From Mesorhizobium zhangyense (GTDB taxonomy: Bacteria; Pseudomonadota; Alphaproteobacteria; Rhizobiales; Rhizobiaceae): a stretch of DNA of 33,030 nt. The notes under the pieces were generated by a model. It ran no database searches, was not told where the DNA came from, and saw only the letters and a list, made by a program, of their open reading frames with translations. The translations under genes were made by a program, and so were the position numbers. Positions within the stretch are counted from its first letter, which is position 1; each line of letters opens with the position of its first letter. The stretch lies in assembly GCF_011045115.1 (NCBI RefSeq), contig NZ_JAAKZG010000027.1, positions 1 through 33,030 on the forward strand, read 5' to 3'. Below are positions 15,122 to 23,391 of this stretch, in pieces.

Positions 15122-16923
15122 GATGAAGCCTCCCGCTCCGTAGGCTGGCCCTTACCTGGAGCATTGCCATGGATCAGGTCGCGGCCGGCATAGATGCCGT
15201 CGGCGGTCTCAAGGGCGAAGCGCTCGGAATCGCGTCGGCGAACGTCCTCCATCACGCGCACGCGTTCCTCCTCGTCCACATCCATCATTTCAAGCGCCTT
15301 CTGGCCGAGTGCCAGCGCCGATTCGAAGGTCTCACGGATCTGATAGTCGACGCCTGCATGGATCAGTTCAATGGCATGCTCGCGATCGAAGGAGCGCGCC
15401 AGCACCGGCACCAGCGGGAACTCTGCCTTGACTAGTTCCGCGATCTTCAGACTCGCCTCGCGGTCATTGACGGCGATGACGACGAGGCGGGCGTCAGGGG
15501 CGCCGGCAGCATGAAGGATGTCGAGGCGCGCTCCGTCGCCAAAATAGACCTTGAACCCGAAATCCTGCGCATCGCGGATGGCGTCCGTGTCGGTCTCGAT
15601 GATGGAGATCGAGCAACCATTCGCCAGCAGCGGCTGACTGACGATCTGGCCGAAGCGACCGAAGCCGATCAGGAGAGCGCTGGCTGATAAGCCGTCGGCG
15701 GCCTCGACCCCGTCCATCGATGGCGCAGGCTTCGGCATCAACCGGTCGTGCAGGATGATCATCAGCGGGGTGAGCGCCATCGAGACGATGATGGTCGCCG
15801 TCAGGATGGCGTTGGCCTCGCCGTCGATGATGCCGACCGATGCGGCCGCAGCGTAGAGGACGAAGGCGAATTCGCCGCCCTGCGCCATCAGCACGGCGCG
15901 TTCGATCGCTTCCCGGTTGCCAGCCCGGAACAGGCGGGCGACCGCATAGATGCCAATGGTCTTCAGCATCATGTAGGCGATGACGGCGACGAGGATGAGA
16001 CGCCAGTTGGCGGCGATCACCGCAAGATCGAGCGACATGCCGACGCCGAGGAAGAACAGGCCGAGCAGGATGCCGCGGAACGGCTCGACATCGGCCTCGA
16101 GCTGGTGGCGGAAGGAAGATTCCGACAGCAGCACGCCGGCCAGGAAGGCCCCCATCGCCATCGACAGGCCGCCCAGTTGCATGGCGAGCGCAGCGCCGAG
16201 CACGACGAAGAGCGCCGCTGCCGTCATCACCTCGCGCGCCCTGGCCTTGCCGAGAATACGAAACAGCGGGTCGAGCAGATAGCGGCCGGCAACGATCAAG
16301 CCAAAGATCGACGCGAGGCCGATGGCGACGCCAGTCAGCCGACTGGCGAGCGTGGCGTTCTCGCCGCCGGGCGCCAGAAAAGCGACAAGCGCCAGCAGCG
16401 GCACGATGGCCAGGTCCTCGAGCAGCAGGATCGCGACGATCCGCCGGCCTTTCGGCAGCCCCATCGCACGGCGCTCCTCGAGCATCTGCATGACGATAGC
16501 AGTCGAGGTCAGCACGAAGCCCGTGCCCGCGACGAAGCCCTGAGGCACCGAATAGCCGAGCGTCAGGCCGACACAGGTGAGCAGCCCGATGCACAACGCG
16601 ACCTGGAGAAGGCCAAGACCGAAGATCTCACCCCGCATCGACCACAGCCGCGAGGGCTGCATCTCCAGCCCGATGATGAACAGGAACATGACGACGCCGA
16701 GCTCGGCGACGTGCAGGATTGATTGCGTATCGGAGAACAGGCCGACGCCGAACGGTCCGATCACTAATCCCGCGGCAAGATAACCGAGCACGGAACCGAG
16801 GCCGAGCCGCTTGAATAGCGGCACAGCGACGACCGCCGCGCCGAGCAACACGACGACCGGAATGAGATCGAAGCCGCCATGTGAGGCGGCCTCAGCAGCA
16901 TGCGAAACAGTATTCGCGGCCAT
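15118..16923 (-). CDS. Monovalent cation:proton antiporter, CPA2 family (KefB/KefC-like)
   Basis: A 601-residue inner-membrane antiporter. Residues about 15-390 form the Na/H-exchanger domain with a dozen or so helices, including LGYLAAGLVIGPFGVGLFSD, ELGVVMFLFIIGLEMQPSRL and GGEFAFVLYAAAASVGI. From about residue 414 a TrkA-N Rossmann domain starts with LLIGFGRFGQIVSQPL (GxGxxG), continues with a D/E nucleotide-ribose position (IIETDTDAI) and ends in a charged tail. Kef systems export K+ in exchange for H+ in response to electrophile-glutathione adducts or related signals. No KefF/KefG-type flavoprotein accompanies it. A small membrane protein gene lies 3 bases upstream and DUF924 overlaps downstream. 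Confidence 0.93.
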   Translation of the reverse strand: MAANTVSHAAEAASHGGFDLIPVVVLLGAAVVAVPLFKRLGLGSVLGYLAAGLVIGPFGVGLFSDTQSILHVAELGVVMFLFIIGLEMQPSRLWSMRGEIFGLGLLQVALCIGLLTCVGLTLGYSVPQGFVAGTGFVLTSTAIVMQMLEERRAMGLPKGRRIVAILLLEDLAIVPLLALVAFLAPGGENATLASRLTGVAIGLASIFGLIVAGRYLLDPLFRILGKARAREVMTAAALFVVLGAALAMQLGGLSMAMGAFLAGVLLSESSFRHQLEADVEPFRGILLGLFFLGVGMSLDLAVIAANWRLILVAVIAYMMLKTIGIYAVARLFRAGNREAIERAVLMAQGGEFAFVLYAAAASVGIIDGEANAILTATIIVSMALTPLMIILHDRLMPKPAPSMDGVEAADGLSASALLIGFGRFGQIVSQPLLANGCSISIIETDTDAIRDAQDFGFKVYFGDGARLDILHAAGAPDARLVVIAVNDREASLKIAELVKAEFPLVPVLARSFDREHAIELIHAGVDYQIRETFESALALGQKALEMMDVDEEERVRVMEDVRRRDSERFALETADGIYAGRDLIHGNAPGKGQPTEREASS

Positions 16924-16926
16924 CGG

Positions 16927-17196
16927 TCAGCCCCTCGCCACTTGCCAGGCGACGAGCGCGGCGATGACAGCCGGCACGGCGAAGACGACGAGGAGGATCG
17001 GCAGTTCCTGCGCCACGGTGTAGCCAGCCTTGTTGAGGCCGACCCACATGTTGACGAGCGCCACGACCAGCCAGACAGGCACAAACACTTTCGCCGCCGC
17101 AGCGACCCCGGCGACATCTCCGCCCCAGAGCTTCCCGAACAGGGCGAACACGCCGAGCAGAAGGACGCCTCCGGTGATGACAAGCAGCATGTGCAT
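16927..17196 (-). CDS. Small integral membrane protein upstream of the antiporter
   Basis: An 89-residue hydrophobic protein with three likely membrane segments: MLLVITGGVLLLGVFALFGK, then about 40-62 (KVFVPVWLVVALVNMWVGL), then ELPILLVVFAVPAVIAALVA at the end. The ATG at 17196 has AGGA 6 bases upstream and is preferred over an upstream in-frame codon at 17223. Its stop is 3 bases before the antiporter start, so they form one operon. I do not know the family; an accessory role with the antiporter is inferred from position only. Confidence 0.75.
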   Translation of the reverse strand: MHMLLVITGGVLLLGVFALFGKLWGGDVAGVAAAAKVFVPVWLVVALVNMWVGLNKAGYTVAQELPILLVVFAVPAVIAALVAWQVARG

Positions 17197-17276
17197 GTAT
17201 GGTCCTTCCCCTCGTAATGGCAAAAGATCGGCCTGGCTTTATGGACAGGCCGCCCCGAACTTGCTTGCCCGAGACC

Positions 17277-18050
17277 CTACTTGGTCGTGTAACCGCCATT
17301 GACGAGAATGGACTGGCCGGTCATCCACCAGCCCTCCGAGACCATGAAGCGGATATAGGGCACGATGTCCTCGATATCGGTCAACCCGGTCCTGGAGAAG
17401 TTGGACAGCGCCGCTGCGGTCTTGTGATAGGCGACCGCGTCCTCGCCCTCGGCCGGATAGAAGAAGGGCGTGTCCATCGGGCCGGGGCCGATCGCCGTCA
17501 CCGAGATGCCGCGTTCACCGAACTCCTTGGACGCTGCCCGCGTGAAATGCTCGACCGGCGCCTTGGTGCCGGCATAGGCGGCGTAAAAGGGCGTGTAGGC
17601 GCCGAGCAGCGACGTGACCAGCGTGCAGACCTTGCCGTTGTCGTTGAGATGCTTGCCGGCTTCCTTGAGGAAGAAGAAGGCGGTCTTGGAATTCACCGCT
17701 GTCATCTCATCGTATTCCGCTTCCGAGATCTCGACGATCGGCTTCTTCAGAACCTTGCCGACGGTGTTGATGGCGATGTCCGGTTTGCCGATGGCGGCGA
17801 CCGCGTCGGCAAAGAGTTTCTCCATCGCGCCGGCCGTGGTGAGGTCGGCCTGGAATGCGACGGCCTCGGCGCCGGCGGCCTTGACGGCGGCCACGGTCGC
17901 GTCGGCATCCGCCTTGGTCGAGGCGCTGTTGTAGTGGATGGCGATCGCCTTGGCGCCATGGGCGGCGAGATCGCGTGCAATCAGCCCGCCGAGGTTCTTC
18001 GCGCCGCCGGCGATGACGACGGTTTTGCCCTTGATGCTGTGGTCGGTCAT
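17277..18050 (-). CDS. SDR-family oxidoreductase
   Basis: A 257-residue short-chain dehydrogenase/reductase. The nucleotide-binding glycine motif is AGGAKNLGG (about 14-22), a variant of TGxxxGxG. INTVG (95-99) replaces the usual NNAG, and the catalytic residues are Ser147 (LVTSLLG), Tyr159 and Lys163 (YAGTK). GPGPMDTPFF is the substrate-loop region and GQSILVNGGY the usual C-terminus. AGGAGG lies 8 bases before the ATG. It is divergent from a LysR gene across 142 bases containing a perfect palindrome, so that LysR protein probably controls it. The substrate is unknown. Confidence 0.93.
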   Translation of the reverse strand: MTDHSIKGKTVVIAGGAKNLGGLIARDLAAHGAKAIAIHYNSASTKADADATVAAVKAAGAEAVAFQADLTTAGAMEKLFADAVAAIGKPDIAINTVGKVLKKPIVEISEAEYDEMTAVNSKTAFFFLKEAGKHLNDNGKVCTLVTSLLGAYTPFYAAYAGTKAPVEHFTRAASKEFGERGISVTAIGPGPMDTPFFYPAEGEDAVAYHKTAAALSNFSRTGLTDIEDIVPYIRFMVSEGWWMTGQSILVNGGYTTK

Positions 18051-18141
18051 GGGATGGCCTCCTTTGCCAATACGGCGACCACATCGGCGGCCGCTTTCGT
18101 TGGGAAAACATATCGTCTAGGATTGGCTGATAAAGATGGTC

Positions 18142-18164
18142 ATTCTGACATCACCTGTCAGAAT
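18142..18164. promoter_or_regulatory. Perfect 9-base palindrome between divergent SDR and LysR genes
   Basis: The arms ATTCTGACA (18142-18150) and TGTCAGAAT (18156-18164) are exact reverse complements separated by 5 bases. The site lies in the 142-base divergent intergenic region, 28 bases before the LysR start. LysR regulators bind dyads of this size (T-N11-A core), so it is the best candidate operator for the adjacent regulator. Confidence 0.65.
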
Positions 18165-18192
18165 ATCGGCACAATGAAGGACCGCTCTCACA

Positions 18193-19095
18193 TTGGATCG
18201 TATCGACCTATTCCGCGTCTTCACCCGCGTCGTCGAATGTTCGAGTTTCACTCGCGCCGCCGACACGCTCGGGATCCCGCGCTCATCGGTGTCGGCGGCC
18301 GTGCAGGAGCTGGAGAGTCGCGTCGGCGCGCGCCTGCTTCATCGCACCACCCGCAAGGTCTCGCCGACGCAGGACGGCACGGCCTTCTACGATCGCTGCC
18401 TGCGTGTCATCGCCGATGTTGAGGATACGGAAAACCTGTTTCGGCAGACTGCGGCCCAGCCGTCAGGCAAGCTTCGGATCGATGTCCCGGGCCGCATTGG
18501 ACGTCTCATCATTGCGCCGACGCTGCCGGAATTTCTCGATCTCTATCCGCAGATCGATATCGACCTTGGCGTCACCGATCGCGCGGTGAACCTGGTCGAG
18601 GACAGCGTCGATTGCGTGCTGCGCGTCGGGCCGCTCGACGATTCGGGACTGATCGCAAGGCCGATCGGCAGGCTGCTGCTCATCAATGTCGCCAGCCCCG
18701 CCTATCTGAAGCGCCATGGCAACCCTGAAAGCCCTGACGATCTCGGCGACCATTGGGCTGTCAACTACGCTTCGCCCTCCAATGGCAGAGTCGAGGACTG
18801 GGAATGGGTAGAGCATGACGCGCTGCGTACTATGCCGATGCGTGGCCGGGTCACCGTCAACAGCGCCGAGGCGTACATCGCCTGCTGCCTTGCGGGCCTC
18901 GGCTTGATCCAAATCCCGGCTTATGACGTTCGCATCCATCTGGACGCGGGTGAACTGGTTGAAGTCATGCCGAGTCACCGGGCCGAGGCCATGCCCATGA
19001 CATTACTCTATCCACACAGGCAGCATCTTTCGCGACGAGTGCAGGTCTTCGCCGATTGGCTTGAGGCGCTGCTCAAACGGCAGCTCTTGAAATAG
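18193..19095 (+). CDS. LysR-family transcriptional regulator
   Basis: A 300-residue LysR protein. The N-terminal winged helix-turn-helix reads RVFTRVVECSSFTRAADTLG and IPRSSVSAAVQELESRVGAR followed by LLHRTTRKVSPTQDG. The effector domain starts about residue 90 (GKLRIDVPGRIGRLI). The start is a TTG at 18193 with AAGGA about 11 bases upstream; no ATG gives the conserved DRIDLFRVF start. It is divergent from the SDR gene, the usual arrangement for a regulator and its target. Confidence 0.93.
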   Translation: MDRIDLFRVFTRVVECSSFTRAADTLGIPRSSVSAAVQELESRVGARLLHRTTRKVSPTQDGTAFYDRCLRVIADVEDTENLFRQTAAQPSGKLRIDVPGRIGRLIIAPTLPEFLDLYPQIDIDLGVTDRAVNLVEDSVDCVLRVGPLDDSGLIARPIGRLLLINVASPAYLKRHGNPESPDDLGDHWAVNYASPSNGRVEDWEWVEHDALRTMPMRGRVTVNSAEAYIACCLAGLGLIQIPAYDVRIHLDAGELVEVMPSHRAEAMPMTLLYPHRQHLSRRVQVFADWLEALLKRQLLK

Positions 19096-19200
19096 GCGGC
19101 CCGCTACGTGCAGTCCGATCACTGTCGACTACATTCGTGTGACAATAAAGGATGTTGGCGGGAAGGCATTTCTTGAAAATGGCGAAGTCAGCCAAAGTGG

Positions 19201-19251
19201 CGGGCCACGCCCGATGAAGATGAGAAATACGTCTACTCTATAGCCCTCTAA
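19201..19251 (+). repeat. Dispersed decayed repeat, copy D (gene 3' end)
   Basis: In one plus-strand frame this reads RATPDEDEKYVYSIAL followed by TAA, matching the ends of copies B and C (RAAPGDDENYVYAIAL and RAAPGDDDNYVYSIAL). Only the last ~50 bases are similar. It lies in the gap between two LysR genes that point toward each other. Confidence 0.55.
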
Positions 19252-19272
19252 CGCCGCCTTTTTTCGAGCCGG

Positions 19273-20199
19273 TCAGGTGGGTGGCATCAACGCCTCGACG
19301 AGCGCATCCACGACCACGCGCACCTTGGGAGCCAGATCACGCGAGCGCGGCCAAAGCGCGGAAATGGGGCCATCTTCCGTGGGGGTGGGAATTGGCACCA
19401 CCTCAAGCCGCCCGCTGCGGAGATCGTCCGCCGCAAGCCAGGTCGAGAGATAGGCTAGCCCCAGTCCGTTCACGGTTGCGTCCCGTAGAGCCTCGCCATG
19501 GCTGATCGTGTGGCGCGGCTGGATGACGAACGAGCGGACGTTTCCATCCGGGCCGGAAACCGCCCATGGCAGAGGGCGGCCATCCTTGGCGAAGGCGAGA
19601 CAGTCGTGATCGACGAGTTCCTCCAAGGAGGTCGGACGCCCCCGACGGTCAAGATAGGTCGGCGCGGCGCAGATGATTGAGCATTGCGTACCAATGCGCC
19701 GCCCGATCAGGCTGGCATAATCTCCAGGGTCGCCAAGCCGGACCACAAGGTCGATGCTTTCCTCGACGAGATCAACTTGGCGGTCCGTGAATGAGATATC
19801 GAGATTGAGATCGGGGTTCCTGTCCGCGACCTCCTTGAGCACGGGCATAACGCACAACCGGCCGAACGAGATCGGCAGATTGATCCGCAAGGTTCCCGAG
19901 ACGACGCGCGTTCGCGAGGCCAGCAGTGTCTCCGCTGCATTCAGTTCCTCCAGCACCTTGAGGCAGCTCTGGTAATAGGCCTGCCCCTCGGCCGTTAGGT
20001 TCAGACTGCGCGTGGTGCGGTCCAGCAGCCGGATGCCGAGACGCTCTTCGAGACGCGCCACACTCTTGCCGGTCGCGGATTTCGACACGCCCATGCGTGC
20101 GGCGGCGGCCGTGAAACTGCCCGCTTCCACCGCATGCACGAAGGCGGAAATGCCTTGAAGGTGGGAATGAATGTTCAGGCTCATCGGATTGGCGATCAT
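19273..20199 (-). CDS. LysR-family transcriptional regulator
   Basis: A 308-residue LysR protein of the large AaeR/DhcR-like group. The helix-turn-helix is FVHAVEAGSFTAAAARMGVS then KSATGKSVARLEERLGIRLL and DRTTRSLNLTAEG. The effector domain starts near residue 100 (GTLRINLPISFGRLCV). The ATG at 20199 is used here; a second ATG at 20184 (MSLNIHSHLQ) is equally possible, as neither has a good ribosome site. It is divergent from the MDR dehydrogenase gene across 86 bases and is the likely regulator of it. Confidence 0.93.
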   Translation of the reverse strand: MIANPMSLNIHSHLQGISAFVHAVEAGSFTAAAARMGVSKSATGKSVARLEERLGIRLLDRTTRSLNLTAEGQAYYQSCLKVLEELNAAETLLASRTRVVSGTLRINLPISFGRLCVMPVLKEVADRNPDLNLDISFTDRQVDLVEESIDLVVRLGDPGDYASLIGRRIGTQCSIICAAPTYLDRRGRPTSLEELVDHDCLAFAKDGRPLPWAVSGPDGNVRSFVIQPRHTISHGEALRDATVNGLGLAYLSTWLAADDLRSGRLEVVPIPTPTEDGPISALWPRSRDLAPKVRVVVDALVEALMPPT

Positions 20200-20231
20200 A
20201 TGGAGGAAGTGTTCGCAAAATACATCGCAAC

Positions 20232-20243
20232 CACATCCATGTG
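20232..20243. promoter_or_regulatory. Short dyad in the LysR/dehydrogenase divergent region
   Basis: CACAT, CC, ATGTG forms a perfect 5-base dyad about midway between the two divergent genes, and could be part of the LysR binding site. It is short, so confidence is low. Confidence 0.3.
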
Positions 20244-20285
20244 ATTGTCAATAAGGTCCTCGCTTAACATGTGAAAGGACCGACC

Positions 20286-21329
20286 ATGAGCGAGACAATG
20301 AAACGATGGCAGTTGCCGTCATTCGGACTGAAGAACCTGGAATTGGCCGAGGCGCCAGTGCCTGGGCCGGGCAGCAACGAACTCCTGATCCGGGTTGCGG
20401 CGGTCTCCCTCAACTATCGTGACAAACTGGTGGTCGAAGGCGAGTTGCTGCCCGACAGGCCAACCATGCCGTTCGTTCCGGTATCGGACATGGCGGGAGA
20501 GGTCGTGGCAACCGGCGCTGACGTATCGCGATTCAAGGTCGGCGATCGGGTGCTCGGAAACTTCTGGACGCAATGGATCGACGGTGAGCCGCCACGGGAG
20601 ATGGCCCGGCATGGCCTGTCGCTCGGCGGACCGCTGCCAGGCATGTTGGCTGAATATGTGACGCTACACGAGGGCGTCGCCGTCAAGGCGCCCGCGTCGT
20701 TGACGGACGAGGAAGCCTCCACCTTGCCGGTTGCGGCGTTGACGGCATGGTCCGCCCTGATCGAGACAGGTCATCTGAAAGCGGGCCAGACGGTTCTGGT
20801 GCAGGGCACCGGCGGCGTTGCTCTGTTCGGACTTCAGTTTGCGCAGGCCTTCGGAGCCCGTGTGATCGTCACCTCGCAGAGCACGGAGAAGCTGGGGCAC
20901 GCGAAGGCGCTCGGCGCTTTCGGCGTGATCGATACGCGTGCCAACCCAGACTGGTCGGCTGCAGCGCTGGACCTGACCGACGGGCGTGGTGTCGATCATG
21001 TGCTCGAACTGATCGGCGGCGACAATATCAGCCGGTCGGCGGCCGCCCTGGCGAGCGGCGGGCGTATCGCCCAGATCGGCTTCATGAAGGGAGCGGAGAT
21101 CGTGCTGTCAGCGGTTCCCATGATGCTCAAAAGGGCCATCATCCAGGGCATTTCGGTCGGGCATAGACGGGCTTTCGAGGTCATGAACCGCGCCATTGAT
21201 GAACACGGCATCAAGCCGGTGATCGACAAGGTCTACGCCTTTGAGGATGCACGAGCGGCGTTCGATCATCTCGAACGCGGGCCGTTCGGTAAGGTGGTCG
21301 TTCGGTTCAAGAGTGAAGTTGAAAGCTGA
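20286..21329 (+). CDS. Quinone-oxidoreductase-like medium-chain dehydrogenase (zinc-free type)
   Basis: A 347-residue NAD(P)-dependent alcohol dehydrogenase/enone reductase of the MDR superfamily. The GroES-like domain ([34 protein letters not shown]) is followed by a Rossmann domain with [18 protein letters not shown] at about 167-184, then [17 protein letters not shown]. It lacks the catalytic-zinc Cys/His set and the structural-zinc cysteines of classic alcohol dehydrogenases, so it probably reduces quinones or enones. The ATG at 20286 has AAAGGA 6 bases upstream; a GTG at 20271 is less likely. Divergent from the LysR gene at 20199. Confidence 0.93.
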   Translation: MSETMKRWQLPSFGLKNLELAEAPVPGPGSNELLIRVAAVSLNYRDKLVVEGELLPDRPTMPFVPVSDMAGEVVATGADVSRFKVGDRVLGNFWTQWIDGEPPREMARHGLSLGGPLPGMLAEYVTLHEGVAVKAPASLTDEEASTLPVAALTAWSALIETGHLKAGQTVLVQGTGGVALFGLQFAQAFGARVIVTSQSTEKLGHAKALGAFGVIDTRANPDWSAAALDLTDGRGVDHVLELIGGDNISRSAAALASGGRIAQIGFMKGAEIVLSAVPMMLKRAIIQGISVGHRRAFEVMNRAIDEHGIKPVIDKVYAFEDARAAFDHLERGPFGKVVVRFKSEVES

Positions 21330-21423
21330 TTTTCAAATCCGCCCTGTCATGGCGTGCGGTGTTCGGCGGGGTTTGCGTAGCTATGGCGCAGGGTATCGCG
21401 CCATGGCGTAGAATCGGCGGGGC

Positions 21424-21447
21424 TGGCGGAACGGGAGGGATTCGAAC
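21424..21447 (-). other. 24-base copy of a tRNA 3' end (probably tRNA-Ser), possible attachment site
   Basis: The minus strand reads GTTCGAATCCCTCC followed by CGTTCCGCCA: T-loop, 3' T-stem, 3' acceptor strand, discriminator G and encoded CCA. The sequence to its right does not continue as a tRNA, so only the part from the T-loop to CCA is present. This is exactly what tyrosine-integrase elements leave when they recombine in the T-arm. No integrase gene is in the window. The 5' partner (GGAACGG acceptor) is inferred. A hairpin (ATGGCGC/GCGCCAT, 21383-21404) lies nearby but has no U-run. Confidence 0.6.
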
Positions 21448-21564
21448 TTAGAGGTTTTCTCCTCGTTTGACTTGAGAGCGAAATGCCAAGGTCAGTAAGT
21501 CGGATCCAGGGCCACAAACCTAAGCCGTCCAGCTAAAGCGGGCCCTAGCAGGCTGTTGAAGAAG

Positions 21565-21909
21565 TCAGTCGCGTTCGCAGACGAAGCCTGAATCGTCGCC
21601 GTTGTGAATGTAGAAGTGCCCGACGAGGCGGCCGGCGGTGCCCATTGCGGCCCATCCTCGACCGCAGACGGGGTCGTTGTCGTCTTGTCCTTCCCACGAG
21701 AACTCCGCGCAGGCCGATCCGTCGCGCGCGCCGTAGCGGACGTCGAGGAAGCCCTTGAGCGCGCCGAAGGCGATTTCGCCGTCCGTGGCGCCTTTGAAGC
21801 TGAGATGCGCCTCCTCGACCAGGCCGAGGAAGTCATTGTCCCAGTTGTCCATCTCGACAATGCGCCAGCGGCCGGCAAAGGCCTTGGCGAAGGCCGGAAC
21901 CTTTGCCAT
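21565..21909 (-). CDS. IS passenger protein of unknown function
   Basis: A 114-residue protein inside the IS. Its ATG overlaps the transposase stop (TGATG at 21911-21907), so it is translationally coupled. It begins MAKVPAFAKAFAGRWRIVEM and contains LSFKGATDGEIAFGALKGFL, FSWEGQDDNDPVCGRGW and GHFYIHNGDDSGFVCERD, a soluble beta-rich pattern. I recall near-identical proteins as hypotheticals beside IS5-type transposases, but no function. It may help transposition or be cargo. Confidence 0.7.
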   Translation of the reverse strand: MAKVPAFAKAFAGRWRIVEMDNWDNDFLGLVEEAHLSFKGATDGEIAFGALKGFLDVRYGARDGSACAEFSWEGQDDNDPVCGRGWAAMGTAGRLVGHFYIHNGDDSGFVCERD

Positions 21910-22999
21910 CAGGCGGTCTCCGTCATGAGCTTGGGCAGCCGCACCAGATTGTAGGCGGCTGCCGCGAAGGTGAAGGCCCATCCGACACGGTCGCGACCGC
22001 GGAACTTCGTCTTGTCCTGCCCCGCGACCGTCTTGATCCAGCCGAACGCCTCCTCGATGCGCTTCCTGATGCGCTGGCTGGCGGCATAGCCGCCGTGGCG
22101 GGTCGTGCGGCCGTCGATCGCCGAACGTCGGCCGCTGGTGTTCCGCGCCACGTGCGGCGTCACCTTCATCGAGCGCAACTCGTTGACGAGGTCCTCCGTG
22201 TCGTAAGCCTTGTCGGCGCCGAGCGTGATCCGCGTGGCCGATCGGCCAGGGGCTCGATCATATGCAGCGCCGCCACCCACTCGGCATGCCCGTCGGCGAA
22301 GGTCAGGCAGGCGTCGACCAGAAGACCGTGGCGGTTCTCCATCAGGCCATGCCCCATGAAGCACAGCTTCGCCTCCTTGCCCTTGCCCTTCTTGTAGAGT
22401 CTGGCCTCCGGGTCGGTGGTCGAGCCATGGGTGTCGTTGGCCCGCTTCTGCCCGTGGAAATCCGCTTCGGCATTGCGCCCACCGCCTTGAACCGGCGGCT
22501 CACCGGAGCCATCCCTCGGCTTGACGCTCTTCATCGACGCCCAGGCCTCGATCAGCGTGCCGTCGACCGAGAAGTGATCGCTCGACAGAAGCCGCTTGAC
22601 CCTGGGCTGCGCCAGCACCGCCGCCAGGAACTTCGCCGCGATGTCGCCTTCCAGCAGCCGGTCGCGGTTCTTTGAGAATGTCGAGTGGTTCCACGCCGCG
22701 TCATCAACCCCGATGCCGACGAACCAGCGGAACAGAAGATCGTATTCCAGCCGCTCCATCAGGAGCCGTTCCGAGCGGATCGAGTAGAACGCCTGAAGGA
22801 GCATCGCCCGCAGCAGCTTCTCCGGCGGGATCGACGGCCGCCCGATCGGAGAATAGAGCGCCGCAAACTCCCCTTTCAACGCGTCGAGCGCCTCGTTCAC
22901 GATCATCCGGATCGCTCGCAGCGGATGGTCGCGCCGAACCCGAGCCTCCAGATCCACGTAGCTGAAAAGCTCGCCCGTCCGCTTGTCCTCACCGCGCAT
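21909..22999 (-). pseudogene. IS5-family DDE transposase, frameshifted
   Basis: The first frame (from the ATG at 22999, MRGEDKRTGELFSYVDLEAR) runs through DALKGEFAALYSPIGRPSIP, SERLLMERLEYDLLFRWFVG and the first catalytic Asp in HFSVDGTLIEAW. The second frame carries TRITLGADKAYDTEDLV with the second Asp and RKRIEEAFGWIKTVAG with the Glu, ending LVRLPKLMTETA. The frames join near 22230-22240, where one base appears to be missing (ADR then ATRITLGADK). All three DDE residues survive, split over two frames. There is no A-rich slippery heptamer, so I read it as a mutation, not programmed frameshifting. Confidence 0.85.
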
Positions 23000-23076
23000 G
23001 CATCGGTCTCCGAATCCCTTCGAAGACAATGAATCACGGCGAACGCCCTGCGGCGAGCGGCTTTTTCAACAGCCTG

Positions 23077-23130
23077 CTAGAGGGCAATAGAGTAGACGTA
23101 GTTATCATCATCACCCGGCGCAGCGCGCCA
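23077..23130 (-). repeat. Dispersed decayed repeat, copy C, cut by the IS
   Basis: On the minus strand this reads WRAAPGDDDNYVYSIAL followed by TAG, matching copy B at 12807-12860. The TAG lies within the CTAG used by the IS. The following 260 bases (23131-23391) hold no gene I recognise; a short plus-strand frame there has no domain pattern. Confidence 0.6.
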
Positions 23131-23391
23131 GATTCTACAACAAATTCAAATTGTTACTTTTCGTACGATTCTCATTGCCGCTTGGGCTAGGGAAATTGCA
23201 ACCACATTGCAACGAAGGCGATGGAAGCTGAACTCGGGTCGCAACATCGTCTCACAACGGAGAACGTGTGGGCGAAGCTATTGCCGCTCGATCACGCCCA
23301 TCGGACGACGACATCGCCAGCAGCGTCTTGTGGATATTGTGCGCCGGGACGGGATACCATGTGATGGACTAACTCGATGCACATCAAGCAG

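Larger units (their letters stand above)
21549..23076 (-). mobile_element. Complete IS5-family insertion sequence with passenger gene
   Basis: The element is bounded by terminal inverted repeats starting CAGGCTGTTGAA at 21549 and, on the other strand, at 23076; they match at 15 of the first 16 bases. CTAG at 21545-21548 and 23077-23080 is the likely 4-base target duplication, which fits the YTAR preference of IS5-group elements. Length is 1528 bases. It carries the frameshifted transposase and a passenger gene on the same strand. On the right it interrupts dispersed-repeat copy C exactly at that relic's stop codon. Confidence 0.88.

Noticed and set aside
15494-16594. 366-residue minus-strand ORF
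   Set aside because: Frame-shifted shadow of the antiporter gene, arginine/alanine-rich, while the true frame has clear membrane helices and a Rossmann motif.
15748-16722. 324-residue plus-strand ORF
   Set aside because: Lies antisense within the Kef-type antiporter; low-complexity D/R/Q/H-rich translation, a GC-driven shadow.
17199-18422. 407-residue plus-strand ORF
   Set aside because: Antisense to the SDR gene and reading into the LysR gene in another frame; arginine/glycine/aspartate-rich composition typical of high-GC shadows and no domain pattern.
21383-21404. Hairpin after the dehydrogenase as a rho-independent terminator
   Set aside because: Stem of 7 and loop of 8 with no following T-run.
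22200-22270. Programmed frameshift in the transposase
   Set aside because: No slippery heptamer or A-rich run at the junction; a single missing base explains it.
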